A DNA stretch of 64,000 bases from Nematostella vectensis (Eukaryota; Cnidaria; Anthozoa; Actiniaria; Edwardsiidae), in contig NC_064044.1 of assembly GCF_932526225.1 (NCBI RefSeq), positions 6,166,747 through 6,230,746 of the forward strand, read 5' to 3'. Below are positions 13,401 to 28,400 of this stretch, piece after piece. The notes below the pieces were generated by a model. That model ran no database searches, was not told the DNA's origin, and saw nothing but the letters and a program-made list of their open reading frames with translations. Within the stretch, counting starts at the first letter, position 1, and every line of letters starts with the position of its first letter. The position numbers and the translations under genes are program-made.

Positions 13401-16400
13401 AGTTTTTGCTTTATTGATCCACAGCAACTTTCAGCTTTGCGTCCTCATCGTATTCAGTTGAGGAAGATACGGGTTATGTTACAGTGAACATCACAAAGAC
13501 TGGGACCTCCGACATTTCTCTTGATGTGAAGTAAGTAGAATAGAATTGGTTTGTGTTATTAATTAAATTCTGCGAAAAGTATTGGCAATCAAAATATTGT
13601 CTTTGCACTCCTTCTTTTCTGAATCTTTTACCTTCAGTAGCCTATTGAATGGTATTCAATAACCATTCATTTGCTCTTTGTCTCAGGCTTAGCACAAACA
13701 ACGGCACAGCATTCTCTCCCGTCGACTATACTGCGATGTCTGGCAATAGTGTAACGTTTTTGGCCAACGAACAATCTAAGCTAGTAAACATAACCATCAA
13801 TGTTGACCAGACAGTTGAAAATGATGAAGATTTCAAGGCACTCCTGTCTCACACTAACGCAGACAAAGTTGCCCTTGGCCTACTAAATACGACGACAATC
13901 ACAATTGGCAACGATGATAAAGGTGACTGGAGAAAACTAATCTTTTGATTTATTTTGACTAACAGACATTTTGTTGAAAGACATTGTACTATAAAGAGAA
14001 AATTGTTATAATAAAAATTTGGGCTTGCTAAAGATTTTGGATGTCTTATGCCAAAAATGTATATTGCTGCCTTTGGAAATTTACCAAAGAAAGTGTTCCC
14101 GTTATAATACTATAAGTCTATTTAAGTACAACTCTCGGGTAACAACAATTGTTCTATTGGGGTTTACAGACTGTAACTGTTGTCTTCCTTTAAAACTTGG
14201 TCCATGATAGTTTTTGTTTTTATTGATCCACAGCAACTTTCAGCTTTGCGTCCTCATCGTATTCAATTGAGGAAGATACGGGTTATGTTACAGTGAACAT
14301 CACAAAGACTGGGACCTCTGACATTTCTCTTGATGTGAAGTAAGTAGAATAGAATTGGTTTGTGTGATTGATTGAATTCTGCGAAAAGTATTGGCAATCA
14401 AAATATTGTGTTTGAACTTCTTCTTTTCCGAATCTTTTACCTTCAGTAGCCTATTGTATGGTATTCAATAACCATTCATTTGCTCTTTGTCTCAGACTAA
14501 GCACAAACAACGGCACAGCATTCTCTCCCGTCGACTATACTGCGATGTCTGACAATAGTGTAACGTTTTTGGCCAACGAACAATCTAAGCTAGTAAACAT
14601 AACCATCAATGTTGACCAGACAGTTGAAAATGATGAAGATTTCAAGGCACTCCTGTCTCACACTAACGCAGACAAAGTTGCTCTTGGCCTACTAAATACG
14701 ACGACAATCACAATTGGCAACGATGATCAAGGTGACTGGAGTAAACTAATCTTTTGATTTATTTTGACTAACAGAAATTTTGTTAAAAGACTATAAAGAG
14801 AAAATTGTCATAATAAAAATTTGGGCTTGCTAAAGATTTTGGATGTCTTATGCCAAAAATGTATATTGCTGCCTTTGGAAATTTACCAAAGAAAGTGTTT
14901 CCGTTATAATACTATATGTCTATGGAAGTACAACTCTCGGGTAACAACAATTGTTCTATTGGGGTTTACAGACTGTAACTGTTGTCTTTTTTGAAAACTT
15001 GGTCCATGATAGTTTTTGTTTTTATTGATCCACAGCAACTTTCAGCTTTGCGTCCTCATCGTATTCAATTGACGAAGATACGGGTTATGTTACAGTGAAC
15101 ATCACAAAGACTGGGACCTCTGACATTTCTCTTGATGTGAAGTAAGTAGAATAGAATTGGTTTGTGTGATTGATTGAATTCTGCGAAAAGTATTAGCAAT
15201 CAAAATATTGTCTTTGAACTTCTTCTTTTCCGAATCTTTTACCTTCAGTAGCCTATTGTATGGTATTCAATAACCATTCCTTTGCTCTTTGTCTCAGACT
15301 AAGCACAAACAACGGCACAGCATTCTCTCCCGTCGACTATACTGCGATGTCTGACAATAGTGTAACGTTTTTGGCCAACGAACAATCTAAGCTAGTAAAC
15401 ATGACCATCAATGTTGACCAGACAGTTGAAAATGATGAAAATTTCAAGGCACTCTTGTCTCACACTAACGCAGACAAAGTTGCTCTTGGACTACTAAATA
15501 CGACGACAATCACAATTGGCAACGATGATCAAGGTGACTGGAGAAAGCTAATCTTTTGATTTATTTTGACTAACAGACATGTTATTGAAGGACATTGTAC
15601 TACAAAGAGAAAAATGTTCATAATAAAAATTTGGGCTTGCTAAAGATTTTAGATGTCTTATGCCAAAAATGTATATTGCTGCCTTTGGAAATTTACCAAT
15701 GAAAGTGTTCCCGTTATAATACTAAATGTCTATTTAAGTACAAATCTCGGGTAACAACAATTGTTCTATTGGGGTTTAAGACTGTAACTGTTGTCTTCCT
15801 TTAAAACTTGGTCCATGATAGTTTTTGTTTTTATTGATCCACAGCAACTTTCAGCTTTGCGTCCTCATCGTATTCAGTTGAGGAAGATACGGGTTATGTT
15901 ACAGTGAACATCACAAAGACTGGGACCTCTGACATTTCTCTTGATGTGAAGTAAGTAGAATAGAATTGGTTTGTGTGATTGATTGAATTCTGCGAAAAGT
16001 ATTGGCAATCAAAATATTGTCTTTGCACTCCTTCTTTTCTGAGTCTTTTACCTTCAGTAGCCTATTGTATGGTATTCAATAACCATTCATTTGCTCTTTG
16101 TCTCAGACTAAGCACAAACAACGGCACAGCATTCTCTCCCGTCGACTATACTGCGATGTCTGACAATAGTGTAACGTTTTTGGCCAACGAACAATCTAAG
16201 CTAGTAAACATAACCATCAATGTTGACCAGACAGTTGAAAATGATGAAGATTTCAAGGCCCTCCTGTCTCACACTAACGCAGACCAAGTTGCCCTTGGCC
16301 TACTAAATACGACGACAATCACAATTGGCAACGATGATCAAGGTGACTGGAGTAAACTAATCTTTTGATTTATTTTGCCTAACAGAAATTTTGTTAAAAG

Positions 16401-19400
16401 ACTATAAAGAGAAAATTGTCATAATAAAAATTTGGGCTTGCTAAAGATTTTGGATGTCTTATGCCAAAAATGTATATTGCTGCCTTTGGAAATTTACCAA
16501 AGAAAGTGTTTCCGTTATAATACTATATGTCTATTGAAGTACAACTCTCGGGTAACAACAATTGTTCTATTGGGGTTTAAAGACTGTAACTGTTGTCTTC
16601 CTTTGAAACTTGGTCCATGATAGTCTTTGTTTTCATTGATCCACAGCAACTTTCAGCTTTGCGTCCTCATCGTATTCAGTTGAGGAAGATACGGGTTATG
16701 TTACAGTGAACATCACAAAGATTGGGACCTCTGACATTTCTCTTGATGTGAAGTAAGTAGAATAGAATTGGTTTGTGTGATCGATTAAATTCTGCGAAAA
16801 GTATTGGCAATCAAAATATTTTCTTTGCACTCCTTCTTTTCTGAATCTTTTACCTTCAGTAGCCTATTGTATGGTATTCAATAACCATTCATTTGCTCTT
16901 TGTCTCAGGCTAAGCACAAACAACGGCACAGCATTCTCTCCCGTCGACTATACTTCAATGTCTGACAATATGGTAACGTTTTTGGCCAACGAACAATCTA
17001 AGCTAGTAAACATAACCATCAATGTTGACCAGACAGTTGAAAATGATGAAGATTTCAAGGCCCTCCTGTCTCACACTAACGCAGACCAAGTTGCCCTTGG
17101 CCTACTAAATACGACGACAATCACAATTGGCAACGATGATCAAGGTGACTGGAGTAAACTAATCTTTTGATTTATTTTGACTAACAGAAATTTTGTTAAA
17201 AGACTATAAAGAGAAAATTGTCATAATAAAAATTTGGGCTTGCTAAAGATTTTGGATGTCTTATGCCAAAAATGTATATTGCTGCCTTTGGAAATTTACC
17301 AAAGAAAGTGTTTCCGTTATAATACTATATGTCTATTGAAGTACAACTCTCGGGTAACAACAATTGTTCTATTGGGGTTTAAAGACTGTAACTGTTGTCT
17401 TCCTTTGAAACTTGGTCCATGATAGTCTTTGTTTTCATTGACCCACAGCAACTTTCAGCTTTGCGTCCTCATCGTATTCAGTTGAGGAAGATACGGGTTA
17501 TGTTACAGTGAACATCACAAAGACTGGGACCTCTGACATTTCTCTAGATGTGAAGTAAGTAGAATAGAATTGGTTTGTGTGATTGATTGAATTCTGCGAA
17601 AAGTATTGGCAATCAAAATATTTTCTTTGCACTCCTTCTTTTCTGAATCTTTTACCTTCAGTAGCCTATTGTATGGTATTCAATAACCATTCATTTGCTC
17701 TTTGTCTCAGGCTAAGCACAAACAACGGCACAGCATTCTCTCCCGTCGACTATACTGCGATGTCTGACAATAGTGTAACGTTTTTGGCCAACGAACAATC
17801 TAAGCTAGTAAACATAACCATCAATGTTGACCAGACAGTTGAAAATGATGAAGATTTCAAGGCCCTCCTGTCTCACACTAACGCAGACCAAGTTGCCCTT
17901 GGCCTACTAAATACGACGACAATCACAATTGGCAACGATGATCAAGGTGACTGGAGTAAACTAATCTTTTGATTTATTTTGCCTAACAGAAATTTTGTTA
18001 AAAGACTATAAAGAGAAAATTGTCATAATAAAAATTTGGGCTTGCTAAAGATTTTGGATGTCTTATGCCAAAAATGTATATTGCTGCCTTTGGAAATTTA
18101 CCAAAGAAAGTGTTTCCGTTATAATACTATATGTCTATTGAAGTACAACTCTCGGGTAACAACAATTGTTCTATTGGGGTTTAAAGACTGTAACTGTTGT
18201 CTTCCTTTGAAACTTGGTCCATGATAGTCTTTGTTTTCATTGATCCACAGCAACTTTCAGCTTTGCGTCCTCATCGTATTCAGTTGAGGAAGATACGGGT
18301 TATGTTACAGTGAACATCACAAAGATTGGGACCTCTGACATTTCTCTTGATGTGAAGTAAGTAGAATAGAATTGGTTTGTGTGATTGATTAAATTCTGCG
18401 AAAAGTATTGGCAATCAAAATATTTTCTTTGCACTCCTTCTTTTCTGAATCTTTTACCTTCAGTAGCCTATTGTATGGTATTCAATAACCATTTATTTGC
18501 TCTTTGTCTCAGGCTAAGCACAAACAACGGCACAGCATTCTCTCCCGTCGACTATACTTCAATGTCTGACAATATGGTAACGTTTTTGGCCAACGAACAA
18601 TCTAAGCTAGTAAACATAACCATCAATGTTGACCAGACAGTTGAAAATGATGAAGATTTCAAGGCCCTCCTGTCTCACACTAACGCAGACCAAGTTGCCC
18701 TTGGCCTACTAAATACGACGACAATCACAATTGGCAACGATGATCAAGGTGACTGGAGTAAACTAATCTTTTGATTTATTTTGACTAACAGAAATTTTGT
18801 TAAAAGACTATAAAGAGAAAATTGTCATAATAAAAATTTGGGCTTGCTAAAGATTTTGGATGTCTTATGCCAAAAATGTATATTGCTGCCTTTGGAAATT
18901 TACCAAAGAAAGTGTTTCCGTTATAATACTATATGTCTATTGAAGTACAACTCTCGGGTAACAACAATTGTTCTATTGGGGTTTAAAGACTGTAACTGTT
19001 GTCTTCCTTTGAAACTTGGTCCATGATAGTCTTTGTTTTCATTGACCCACAGCAACTTTCAGCTTTGCGTCCTCATCGTATTCAGTTGAGGAAGATACGG
19101 GTTATGTTACAGTGAACATCACAAAGACTGGGACCTCTGACATTTCTCTAGATGTGAAGTAAGTAGAATAGAATTGGTTTGTGTGATTGATTGAATTCTG
19201 CGAAAAGTATTGGCAATCAAAATATTTTCTTTGCACTCCTTCTTTTCTGAATCTTTTACCTTCAGTAGCCTATTGTATGGTATTCAATAACCATTTATTT
19301 GCTCTTTGTCTCAGGCTAAGCACAAACAACGGCACAGCATTCTCTCCCGTCGACTATACTGCAATGTCTGACAATATGGTAACGTTTTTGGCCAACGAAC

Positions 19401-22400
19401 AATCTAAGCTAGTAAACATAACCATCAATGTTGACCAGACAGTTGAAAATGATGAAGATTTCAAGGCCCTCCTGTCTCACACTAACGCAGACCAAGTTGC
19501 CCTTGGCCTACTAAATACGACGACAATCACAATTGGCAACGATGATCAAGGTGACTGGAGTAAACTAATCTTTTGATTTATTTTGACTAACAGAAATTTT
19601 GTTAAAAGACTATAAAGAGAAAATTGTCATAATAAAAATTTGGGCTTGCTAAAGATTTTGGATGTCTTATGCCCAAAATGTATATTGCTGCCTTTGGAAA
19701 TTTACCAAAGAAAGTGTTTCCGTTATAATACTATATGTCTATTGAAGTACAACTCTCGGGTAACAACAATTCTTCTATTGGGGTTTAAAGACTGTAACTG
19801 TTGTCTTCCTTTGAAACTTGGTCCATGATAGTCTTTGTTTTCATTGATCCACAGCAACTTTCAGCTTTGCGTCCTCATCGTATTCAGTTAAGGAAGATAC
19901 GGGTTATGTTACAGTGAACATCACAAAGATTGGGACCTCTGACATTTTTCTTGATGTGAAGTAAGTAGAATAGAATTGGTTTGTGTGATTGATTGAATTC
20001 TGCGAAAAGTATTGGCAATCAAAATATTGTCTTTGCACTCCTACTTTTCTGAATCTTTTACCTTCAGTAGCCTATTTTATGGTATTCAATAACCATTCAT
20101 TTGCTCTTTGTCTCAGGCTAAGCACAAACAACGGCACAGCATTCTCTCCCGTCGACTATACTGCAATGTCTGACAATATGGTAACGTTTTTGGCCAACGA
20201 ACAATCTAAGCTAGTGAACATAACCATCAATGTTGACCAGACAGTTGAAAATGATGAAGATTTCAAGGCCCTCCTGTCTCACACTAACGCAGACCAAGTT
20301 GCCCTTGGCCTACTAAATACGACGACAATCACAATTGGCAACGATGATCAAGGTGACTGGAGTAAACTAATCTTTTGATTTATTTTGCCTAACAGAAATT
20401 TTGTTAAAAGACTATAAAGAGAAAATTGTCATAATAAAAATTTGGGCTTGCTAAAGATTTTGGATGTCTTATGCCAAAAATGTTTATTGCTGCCTTTGGA
20501 AATTTACCAAAGAAAGTGTTTCCGTTATAATACTATATGTCTATTGAAGTATAACTCTCGGGTAACAACAATTGTTCTATTGGGGTTTAAAGACTGTAAC
20601 TGTTGTCTTCCTTTGAAACTTGGTCCATGATAGTCTTTGTTTTCATTGATCCACAGCAACTTTCAGCTTTGCGTCCTCATCGTATTCAGTTGAGGAAGAT
20701 ACGGGTTATGTTACAGTAAACATCACAAAGATTGGGACCTCTGACATTTCTCTTGATGTGAAGTAAGTAGAATAGAATTGGTTTGTGTGATTGATTGAAT
20801 TCTGCGAAAAGTATTGGCAATCAAAATATTTTCTTTGCACTCCTTCTTTTCTGAATCTTTTACCTTCAGTAGCCTATTGTATGGTATTCAATAACCATTC
20901 ATTTGCTCTTTGTCTCAGGCTAAGCACAAACAACGGCACAGCATTCTCTCCCGTCGACTATACTTCAATGTCTGACAATATGGTAACGTTTTTGTCCAAC
21001 GAACAATCTAAGCTAGTAAACATAACCATCAATGTTGACCAGACAGTTGAAAATGATGAAGATTTCAAGGCCCTCCTGTCTCACACTAACGCAGACCAAG
21101 TTGCCCTTGGCCTACTAAATACGACGACAATCACAATTGGCAACGATGATCAAGGTGACTGGAGTAAACTAATATTTTGATTTATTTTGACTAACAGAAA
21201 TTTTGTTAAAAGACTATAAAGAGAAAATTGTCATAATAAAAATTTGGGCTTGCTAAAGATTTTGGATGTCTTATGCCAAAAATGTATATTGCTGCTTTTG
21301 GAAATTTACCAAAGAAAGTGTTTCCGTTATAATACTATATGTCTATTGAAGTACAACTCTCGGGTAACAACAATTGTTCTATTGGGGTTTAAAGACTGTA
21401 ACTGTTGTCTTCCTTTGAAACTTGGTCCATGATAGTCTTTGTTTTCATTGATCCACAGCAACTTTCAGCTTTGCGTCCTCATCGTATTCAGTTAAGGAAG
21501 ATACGGGTTATGTTACAGTGAACATCACAAAGACTGGGACCTCTGACATTTCTCTTGATGTGAAGTAAGTAGAATAGAATTGGTTTGTGTGATTGATTGA
21601 ATTCTGCGAAAAGTATTGGCAATCAAAATATTGTCTTTGCACTCCTTCTTTTCTGAATCTTTTACCTTCAGTAGCCTATTTTATGGTATTCAATAACCAT
21701 TCATTTGCTCTTTGTCTCAGGCTAAGCACAAACAACGGCACAGCATTCTCTCCCGTCGACTATACTGCAATGTCTGACAATATGGTAACGTTTTTGGCCA
21801 ACGAACAATCTAAGCTAGTGAACATAACCATCAATGTTGACCAGACAGTTGAAAATGATGAAGATTTCAAGGCCCTCCTGTCTCACACTAACGCAGACCA
21901 AGTTGCCCTTGGCCTACTAAATACGACGACAATCACAATTGGCAACGATGATCAAGGTGACTGGAGTAAACTAATCTTTTGATTTATTTTGCCTAACAGA
22001 AATTTTGTTAAAAGACTATAAAGAGAAAATTGTCATAATAAAAATTTGGGCTTGCTAAAGATTTTGGATGTCTTATGCCAAAAATGTATATTGCTGCCTT
22101 TGGAAATTTACCAAAGAAAGTGTTTCCGTTATAATACTATATGTCTATTGAAGTATAACTCTCGGGTAACAACAATTGTTCTATTGGGGTTTAAAGACTG
22201 TAACTGTTGTCTTCCTTTGAAACTTGGTCCATGATAGTCTTTGTTTTTATTGATCCACAGCAACTTTCAGCTTTGCGTCCTCATCGTATTCAGTTGAGGA
22301 AGATACGGGTTATGTTACAGTGAACATCACAAAGATTGGGACCTCTGACATTTCTCTTGATGTGAAGTAAGTAGAATAGAATTGGTTTGTGTGATTGATT

Positions 22401-25400
22401 GAATTCTGCGAAAAGTATTGGCAATCAAAATATTTTCTTTGCACTCCTTCTTTTCTGAATCTTTTACCTTCAGTAGCCTATTGTATGGTATTCAATAACC
22501 ATTCATTTGCTCTTTGTCTCAGGCTAAGCACAAACAACGGCACAGCATTCTCTCCCGTCGACTATACTTCAATGTCTGACAATATGGTAACGTTTTTGGC
22601 CAACGAACAATCTAAGCTAGTAAACATAACCATCAATGTTGACCAGACAGTTGAAAATGATGAAGATTTCAAGGCCCTCCTGTCTCACACTAACGCAGAC
22701 CAAGTTGCCCTTGGCCTACTAAATACGACGACAATCACAATTGGCAACGATGATCAAGGTGACTGGAGTAAACTAATATTTTGATTTATTTTGACTAACA
22801 GAAATTTTGTTAAAAGACTATACAGAGAAAATTGTCATAATAAAAATTTGGGCTTGCTAAAGATTTTGGATGTCTTATGCCAAAAATGTATATTTCTGCC
22901 TTTGGAAATTTACCAAAGAAACTGTTTCCGTTATAATACTATATGTCTATTGAAGTACAACTCTCGGGTAACAACAATTGTTCTATTGGGGTTTAAAGAC
23001 TGTAACTGTTGTCTTCCTTTGAAACTTGGTCCATGATAGTCTTTGTTTTCATTGATCCACAGCAACTTTCAGCTTTGCGTCCTCATCGTATTCAGTTGAG
23101 GAAGATACGGGTTATGTTACAGTGAACATCACAAAGATTGGGACCTCTGACATTTCTCTTGATGTGAAGTAAGTAGAATAGAATTGGTTTGTGTGATTGA
23201 TTGAATTCTGCGAAAAGTATTGGCAATCAAAATATTGTCTTTGCACTCCTTCTTTTCTGAATCTTTTACCTTCAGTAGCCTATTGTATGGTATTCAATAA
23301 CCATTCATTTGCTCTTTGTCTCAGGCTAAGCACAAACAACGGCACAGCATTCTCTCCCGTCGACTATACTTCAATGTCTGACAATATGGTAACGTTTTTG
23401 GCCAACGAACAATCTAAGCTAGTAAACATAACCATCAATGTTGACCAGACAGTTGAAAATGATGAAGATTTCAAGGCCCTCCTGTCTCACACTAACGCAG
23501 ACCAAGTTGCCCTTGGCCTACTAAATACGACGACAATCACAATTGGCAACGATGATCAAGGTGACTGGAGTAAACTAATCTTTTGATTTATTTTGACTAA
23601 CAGAAATTTTGTTAAAAGACTATAAAGAGAAAATTGTCATAATAAAAATTTGGGCTTGCTAAAGATTTTGGATGTCTTATGCCAAAAATGTATATTGCTG
23701 CCTTTGGAAATTTACCAAAGAAAGTGTTTCCGTTATAATACTATATGTCTATTGAAGTACAACTCTCGGGTAACAACAATTGTTTTATTGGGGTTTAAAG
23801 ACTGTAACTGTTGTCTTCCTTTGAAACTTGGTCCATGATAGTCTTTGTTTTCATTGACCCACAGCAACTCTCAGCTTTGCGTCCTCATCGTATTCAGTTG
23901 AGGAAGATACGGGTTATGTTACAGTGAACATCACAAAGACTGGGACCTCTGACATTTCTCTAGATGTGAAGTAAGTAGAACAGAATTGATTTGTGTGATT
24001 GATTGAATTCTGCGAAAAGTATTGGCAATCAAAATATTTTCTTTGCACTCCTTCTTTTCTGAATCTTTTACCTTCAGTAGCCTATTGTATGGTATTCAAT
24101 AACCATTTATTTGCTCTTTGTCTCAGGCTAAGCACAAACAACGGCACAGCATTCTCTCCCGTCGACTATACTGCAATGTCGGACAATATGGTAACATTTA
24201 TGGCCAACGAACAATCTAGGCTAGTAAACATAACCATCAATGTTGACAAGACAGTTGAAAATGATGAAGATTTCAAGGCCCTCCTGTCTCACACTAACGC
24301 AGACCAAGTTGCCCTTGGCCTACTAAATACGACGACAATCACAATTGGCAACGATGATCAAGGTGACTGGAGTAAACTAATCTTTTGATTTATTTTGACT
24401 AACAGAAATTTTGTTAAAAGACTATAAAGAGAAAATTGTCATAATAAAAATTTGGGCTTGCTAAAGATTATGGATGTTTTATGCCAAAAATGTATATTGC
24501 TGCCTTTGGAAATTTACCAAAGAAAGTGTTTCCGTTATAATACTATATGTCTGTTGAAGTACAACTCTCGGGTAACAACTATTGTTCTATTGGGGTTTAA
24601 AGACTGTAACTGTTGTCTTCCTTTGAAACTTGGTCCATGATAGTCTTTGTTTTCATTGATCCACAGCAACTTTCAGCTTTGCGTCCTCATCGTATTCAGT
24701 TGAGGAAGATACGGGTTATGTTACAGTGAACATTACAAAGATTGAGACCTCTGACATTTCTCTTGATGTGAAGTAAGTAGAATAGAATTGGTTTGTGTGA
24801 TTGATTGAATTCTGCGAAAAGTATTGGCAATCAAAATATTTTCTTTGCACTCCTTCTTTTCTGAATCTTTTACCTTCAGTAGCCTATTGTATGGTATTCA
24901 ATAACCATTCATTTGCTCTTTGTCTCAGGCTAAGCACAAACAACGGCACAGCATTCTCTCCCGTCGACTATATTGCAATGTCTGACAATATGGTAACGTT
25001 TTTGGCCAACGAACAATCTAAGCTAGTAAACATAACCATCAATGTTGACCAGACAGTTGAAAATGATGAAGATTTCAAGGCCCTCCTGTCTCACACTAAC
25101 GCAGACCAAGTTGCCCTTGGCCTACTAAATACGACGACAATCACAATTGGCAACGATGATCAAGGTGACTGGAGTAAACTAATCTTTTGATTTATTTTGA
25201 CTAACAGAAATTTTGTTAAAAGACTATAAAGAGAAAATTGTCATAATAAAAATTTGGGCTTGCTAAAGATTTTGGATGTCTTATGCCAAAAATGTATATT
25301 GCTGCCTTTGGAAATTTACCAAAGAAAGTGTTTCCGTTATAATACTATATGTCTATTGAAGTACAACTCTCGGGTAACAACAGATGTTCTATTGGGGTTT

Positions 25401-28400
25401 AAAGACTGTAACTGTTGTCTTCCTTTGAAACTTGGTCCATGATAGTCTTTGTTTTCATTGACCCACAGCAACTTTCAGCTTTGCGTCCTCATCGTATTCA
25501 GTTGAGGAAGATACGGGTTATGTTACAGTGAACATCACAAAGACTGGGACCTCTGACATTTCTCTAGATGTGAAGTAAGTAGAACAGAATTGATTTGTGT
25601 GATTGATTGAATTCTGCGAAAAGTATTGGCAATCAAAATATTTTCTTTGCACTCCTTCTTTTCTGAATCTTTTACCTTCAGTAGCCTATTGTATGGTATT
25701 CAATAACCATTCATTTGCTCTTTGTCTCAGGCTAAGCACAAACAACGGCACAGCATTCTCTCCCGTCGACTATACTGCAATGTCGGACAATATGGTAACG
25801 TTTTTGGCCAACGAACAATCTAAGCTAGTAAACATAACCATCAATGTTGACCAGACAGTTGAAAATGATGAAGATTTCAAGGCCCTCCTGTCTCACACTA
25901 ACGCAGACCAAGTTGCCCTTGGCCTACTAAATACGACGACAATCACAATTGGCAACGATGATCAAGGTGACTGGAGTAAACTAATCTTTTGATTTATTTT
26001 GACTAACAGAAATTTTGTTAAAAGACTATAAAGAGAAAATTGTCATAATAAAAATTTGGGCTTGCTAAAGATTTTGGATGTCTTATGCCAAAAATGTATA
26101 TTGCTGCCTTTGGAAATTTACCAAAGAAAGTGTTTCCGTTATAATACTATATGTCTATTGAAGTACAACTCTCGGGTAACAACAATTCTTCTATTGGGGT
26201 TTAAAGACTGTAACTGTTGTCTTCCTTTGAAACTTGGTCCATGATAGTCTTTGTTTTCATTGATCCACAGCAACTTTCAGCTTTGCGTCCTCATCGTATT
26301 CAGTTGAGGAAGATACGGGTTATGTTACAGTGAACATCACAAAGATTGGGACCTCTGACATTTCTCTTGATGTGAAGTGAGTAGAATAGAATTGGTTTGT
26401 GTGATTGATTGAATTCTGCGAAAAGTATTGGCAATCAAAATATTGTCTTTGCACTCCTTCTTTTCTGAATCTTTTACCTTCAGTGGCCTATTGTATGGTA
26501 TTCAATAACCATTCATTTGCTCTTTGTCTCAGGCTAAGCACAAACAACGGCACAGCATTCTCTCCCGTCGACTATACTGCAATTTCTGACAATACGGTAA
26601 CGTTTTTGGCCAACGAACAATCTAAGCTAGTAAACATAACCATCAATGTTGACCAGACAGTTGAAAATGATGAAGATTTCAAGGCACTCCTGTCTCACAC
26701 TAACGCAGACCAAGTTGCCCTTGGCCTACTAAATACGACGACAATCACAATTGGCAACGATGATCAAGGTGACTGGAGTAAACTAATCTTTTGATTTATT
26801 TTGACTAACAGAAATTTTGTTAAAAGACTATAAAGAGAAAATTGTCATAATAAACATTTGGGCTTGCTAAAGATTTTTGATGTCTTATGCCAAACATGTA
26901 TATTGCTGCCTTTGGAAATTTACCAAAGAAAGTGTTTCCGTTATAATACTATATGTCTATTGAAGTACAACTCTCGGGTAACAACAATTGTTCTATTGGG
27001 GTTTAAAGACTGTAACTGTTGTCTTCCTTTGAAACTTGGTCCATGATAGTCTTTGTTTTCATTGACCCACAGCAACTTTCAGCTTTGCGTCCTCATCGTA
27101 TTCAGTTGAGGAAGATACGGGTTATGTTACAGTGAACATCACAAAGACTGGGACCTCTGACATTTCTCTAGATGTGAAGTAAGTAGAACAGAATTGGTTT
27201 GTGTGATTGATTGAATTCTGCGAAAAGTATTGGCAATCAAAATATTTTCTTTGCACTCCTTCTTTTCTGAATCTTTTACCTTCAGTAGCCTATTGTATGG
27301 TATTCAATAACCATTCATTTGCTCTTTGTCTCAGGCTAAGCACAAACAACGGCACAGCATTCTCTCCCGTCGACTATACTGCAATGTCTGACAATACGGT
27401 AACGTTTTTGGCCAACGAACAATCTAAGCTAGTAAACATAACCATCAATGTTGACCAGACAGTTGAAAATGATGAAGATTTCAAGGCCCTCCTGTCTCAC
27501 ACTAACGCAGACCAAGTTGCCCTTGGCCTACTAAATACGACGACAATCACAATTGGCAACGATGATCAAGGTGACTGGAGTAAACTAATCTTTTGATTTA
27601 TTTTGACTAACAGACATTTTGTTAAAAGACTATAAAGAGAAAATTGTCATAATAAACATTTGGGCTTGCTAAAGATTTTGGATGTCTTATGCCAAACATG
27701 TATATTGCTGCCTTTGGAAATTTACCAAAGAAAGTGTTTCCGTTATAATACTATATGTCTATTGAAGTACAACTCTCGGGTAACAACAATTATTCTATTG
27801 GGGTTTAAAGACTGTAACTGTTGTCTTCCTTTGAAACTTGGTCCATGATAGTCTTTGTTTTCATTGACCCACAGCAACTTTCAGCTTTGCGTCCTCATCG
27901 TATTCAGTTGAGGAAGATACGGGTTATGTTACAGTGAACATCACAAAGACTGGGACCTCTGACATTTCTCTAGATGTGAAGTAAGTAGAACAGAATTGAT
28001 TTGTGTGATTGATTGAATTCTGCGAAAAGTATTGGCAATCAAAATATTTTCTTTGCACTCCTTCTTTTCTGAATCTTTTACCTTCAGTAGCCTATTGTAT
28101 GGTATTCAATAACCATTCATTTGCTCTTTGTCTCAGGCTAAGCACAAACAACGGCACAGCATTCTCTCCCGTCGACTATACTGCAATGTCTGACAATATG
28201 GTAACGTTTTTGGCCAACGAACAATCTAAGCTAGTAAACATAACCATCAATGTTGACCAGACAGTTGAAAATGATGAAGATTTCAAGGCACTCCTGTCTC
28301 ACACTAACGCAGACCAAGTTGCCCTTGGCCTACTAAATACGACGACAATCACAATTGGCAACGATGATCAAGGTGACTGGAGTAAACTAATCTTTTGATT

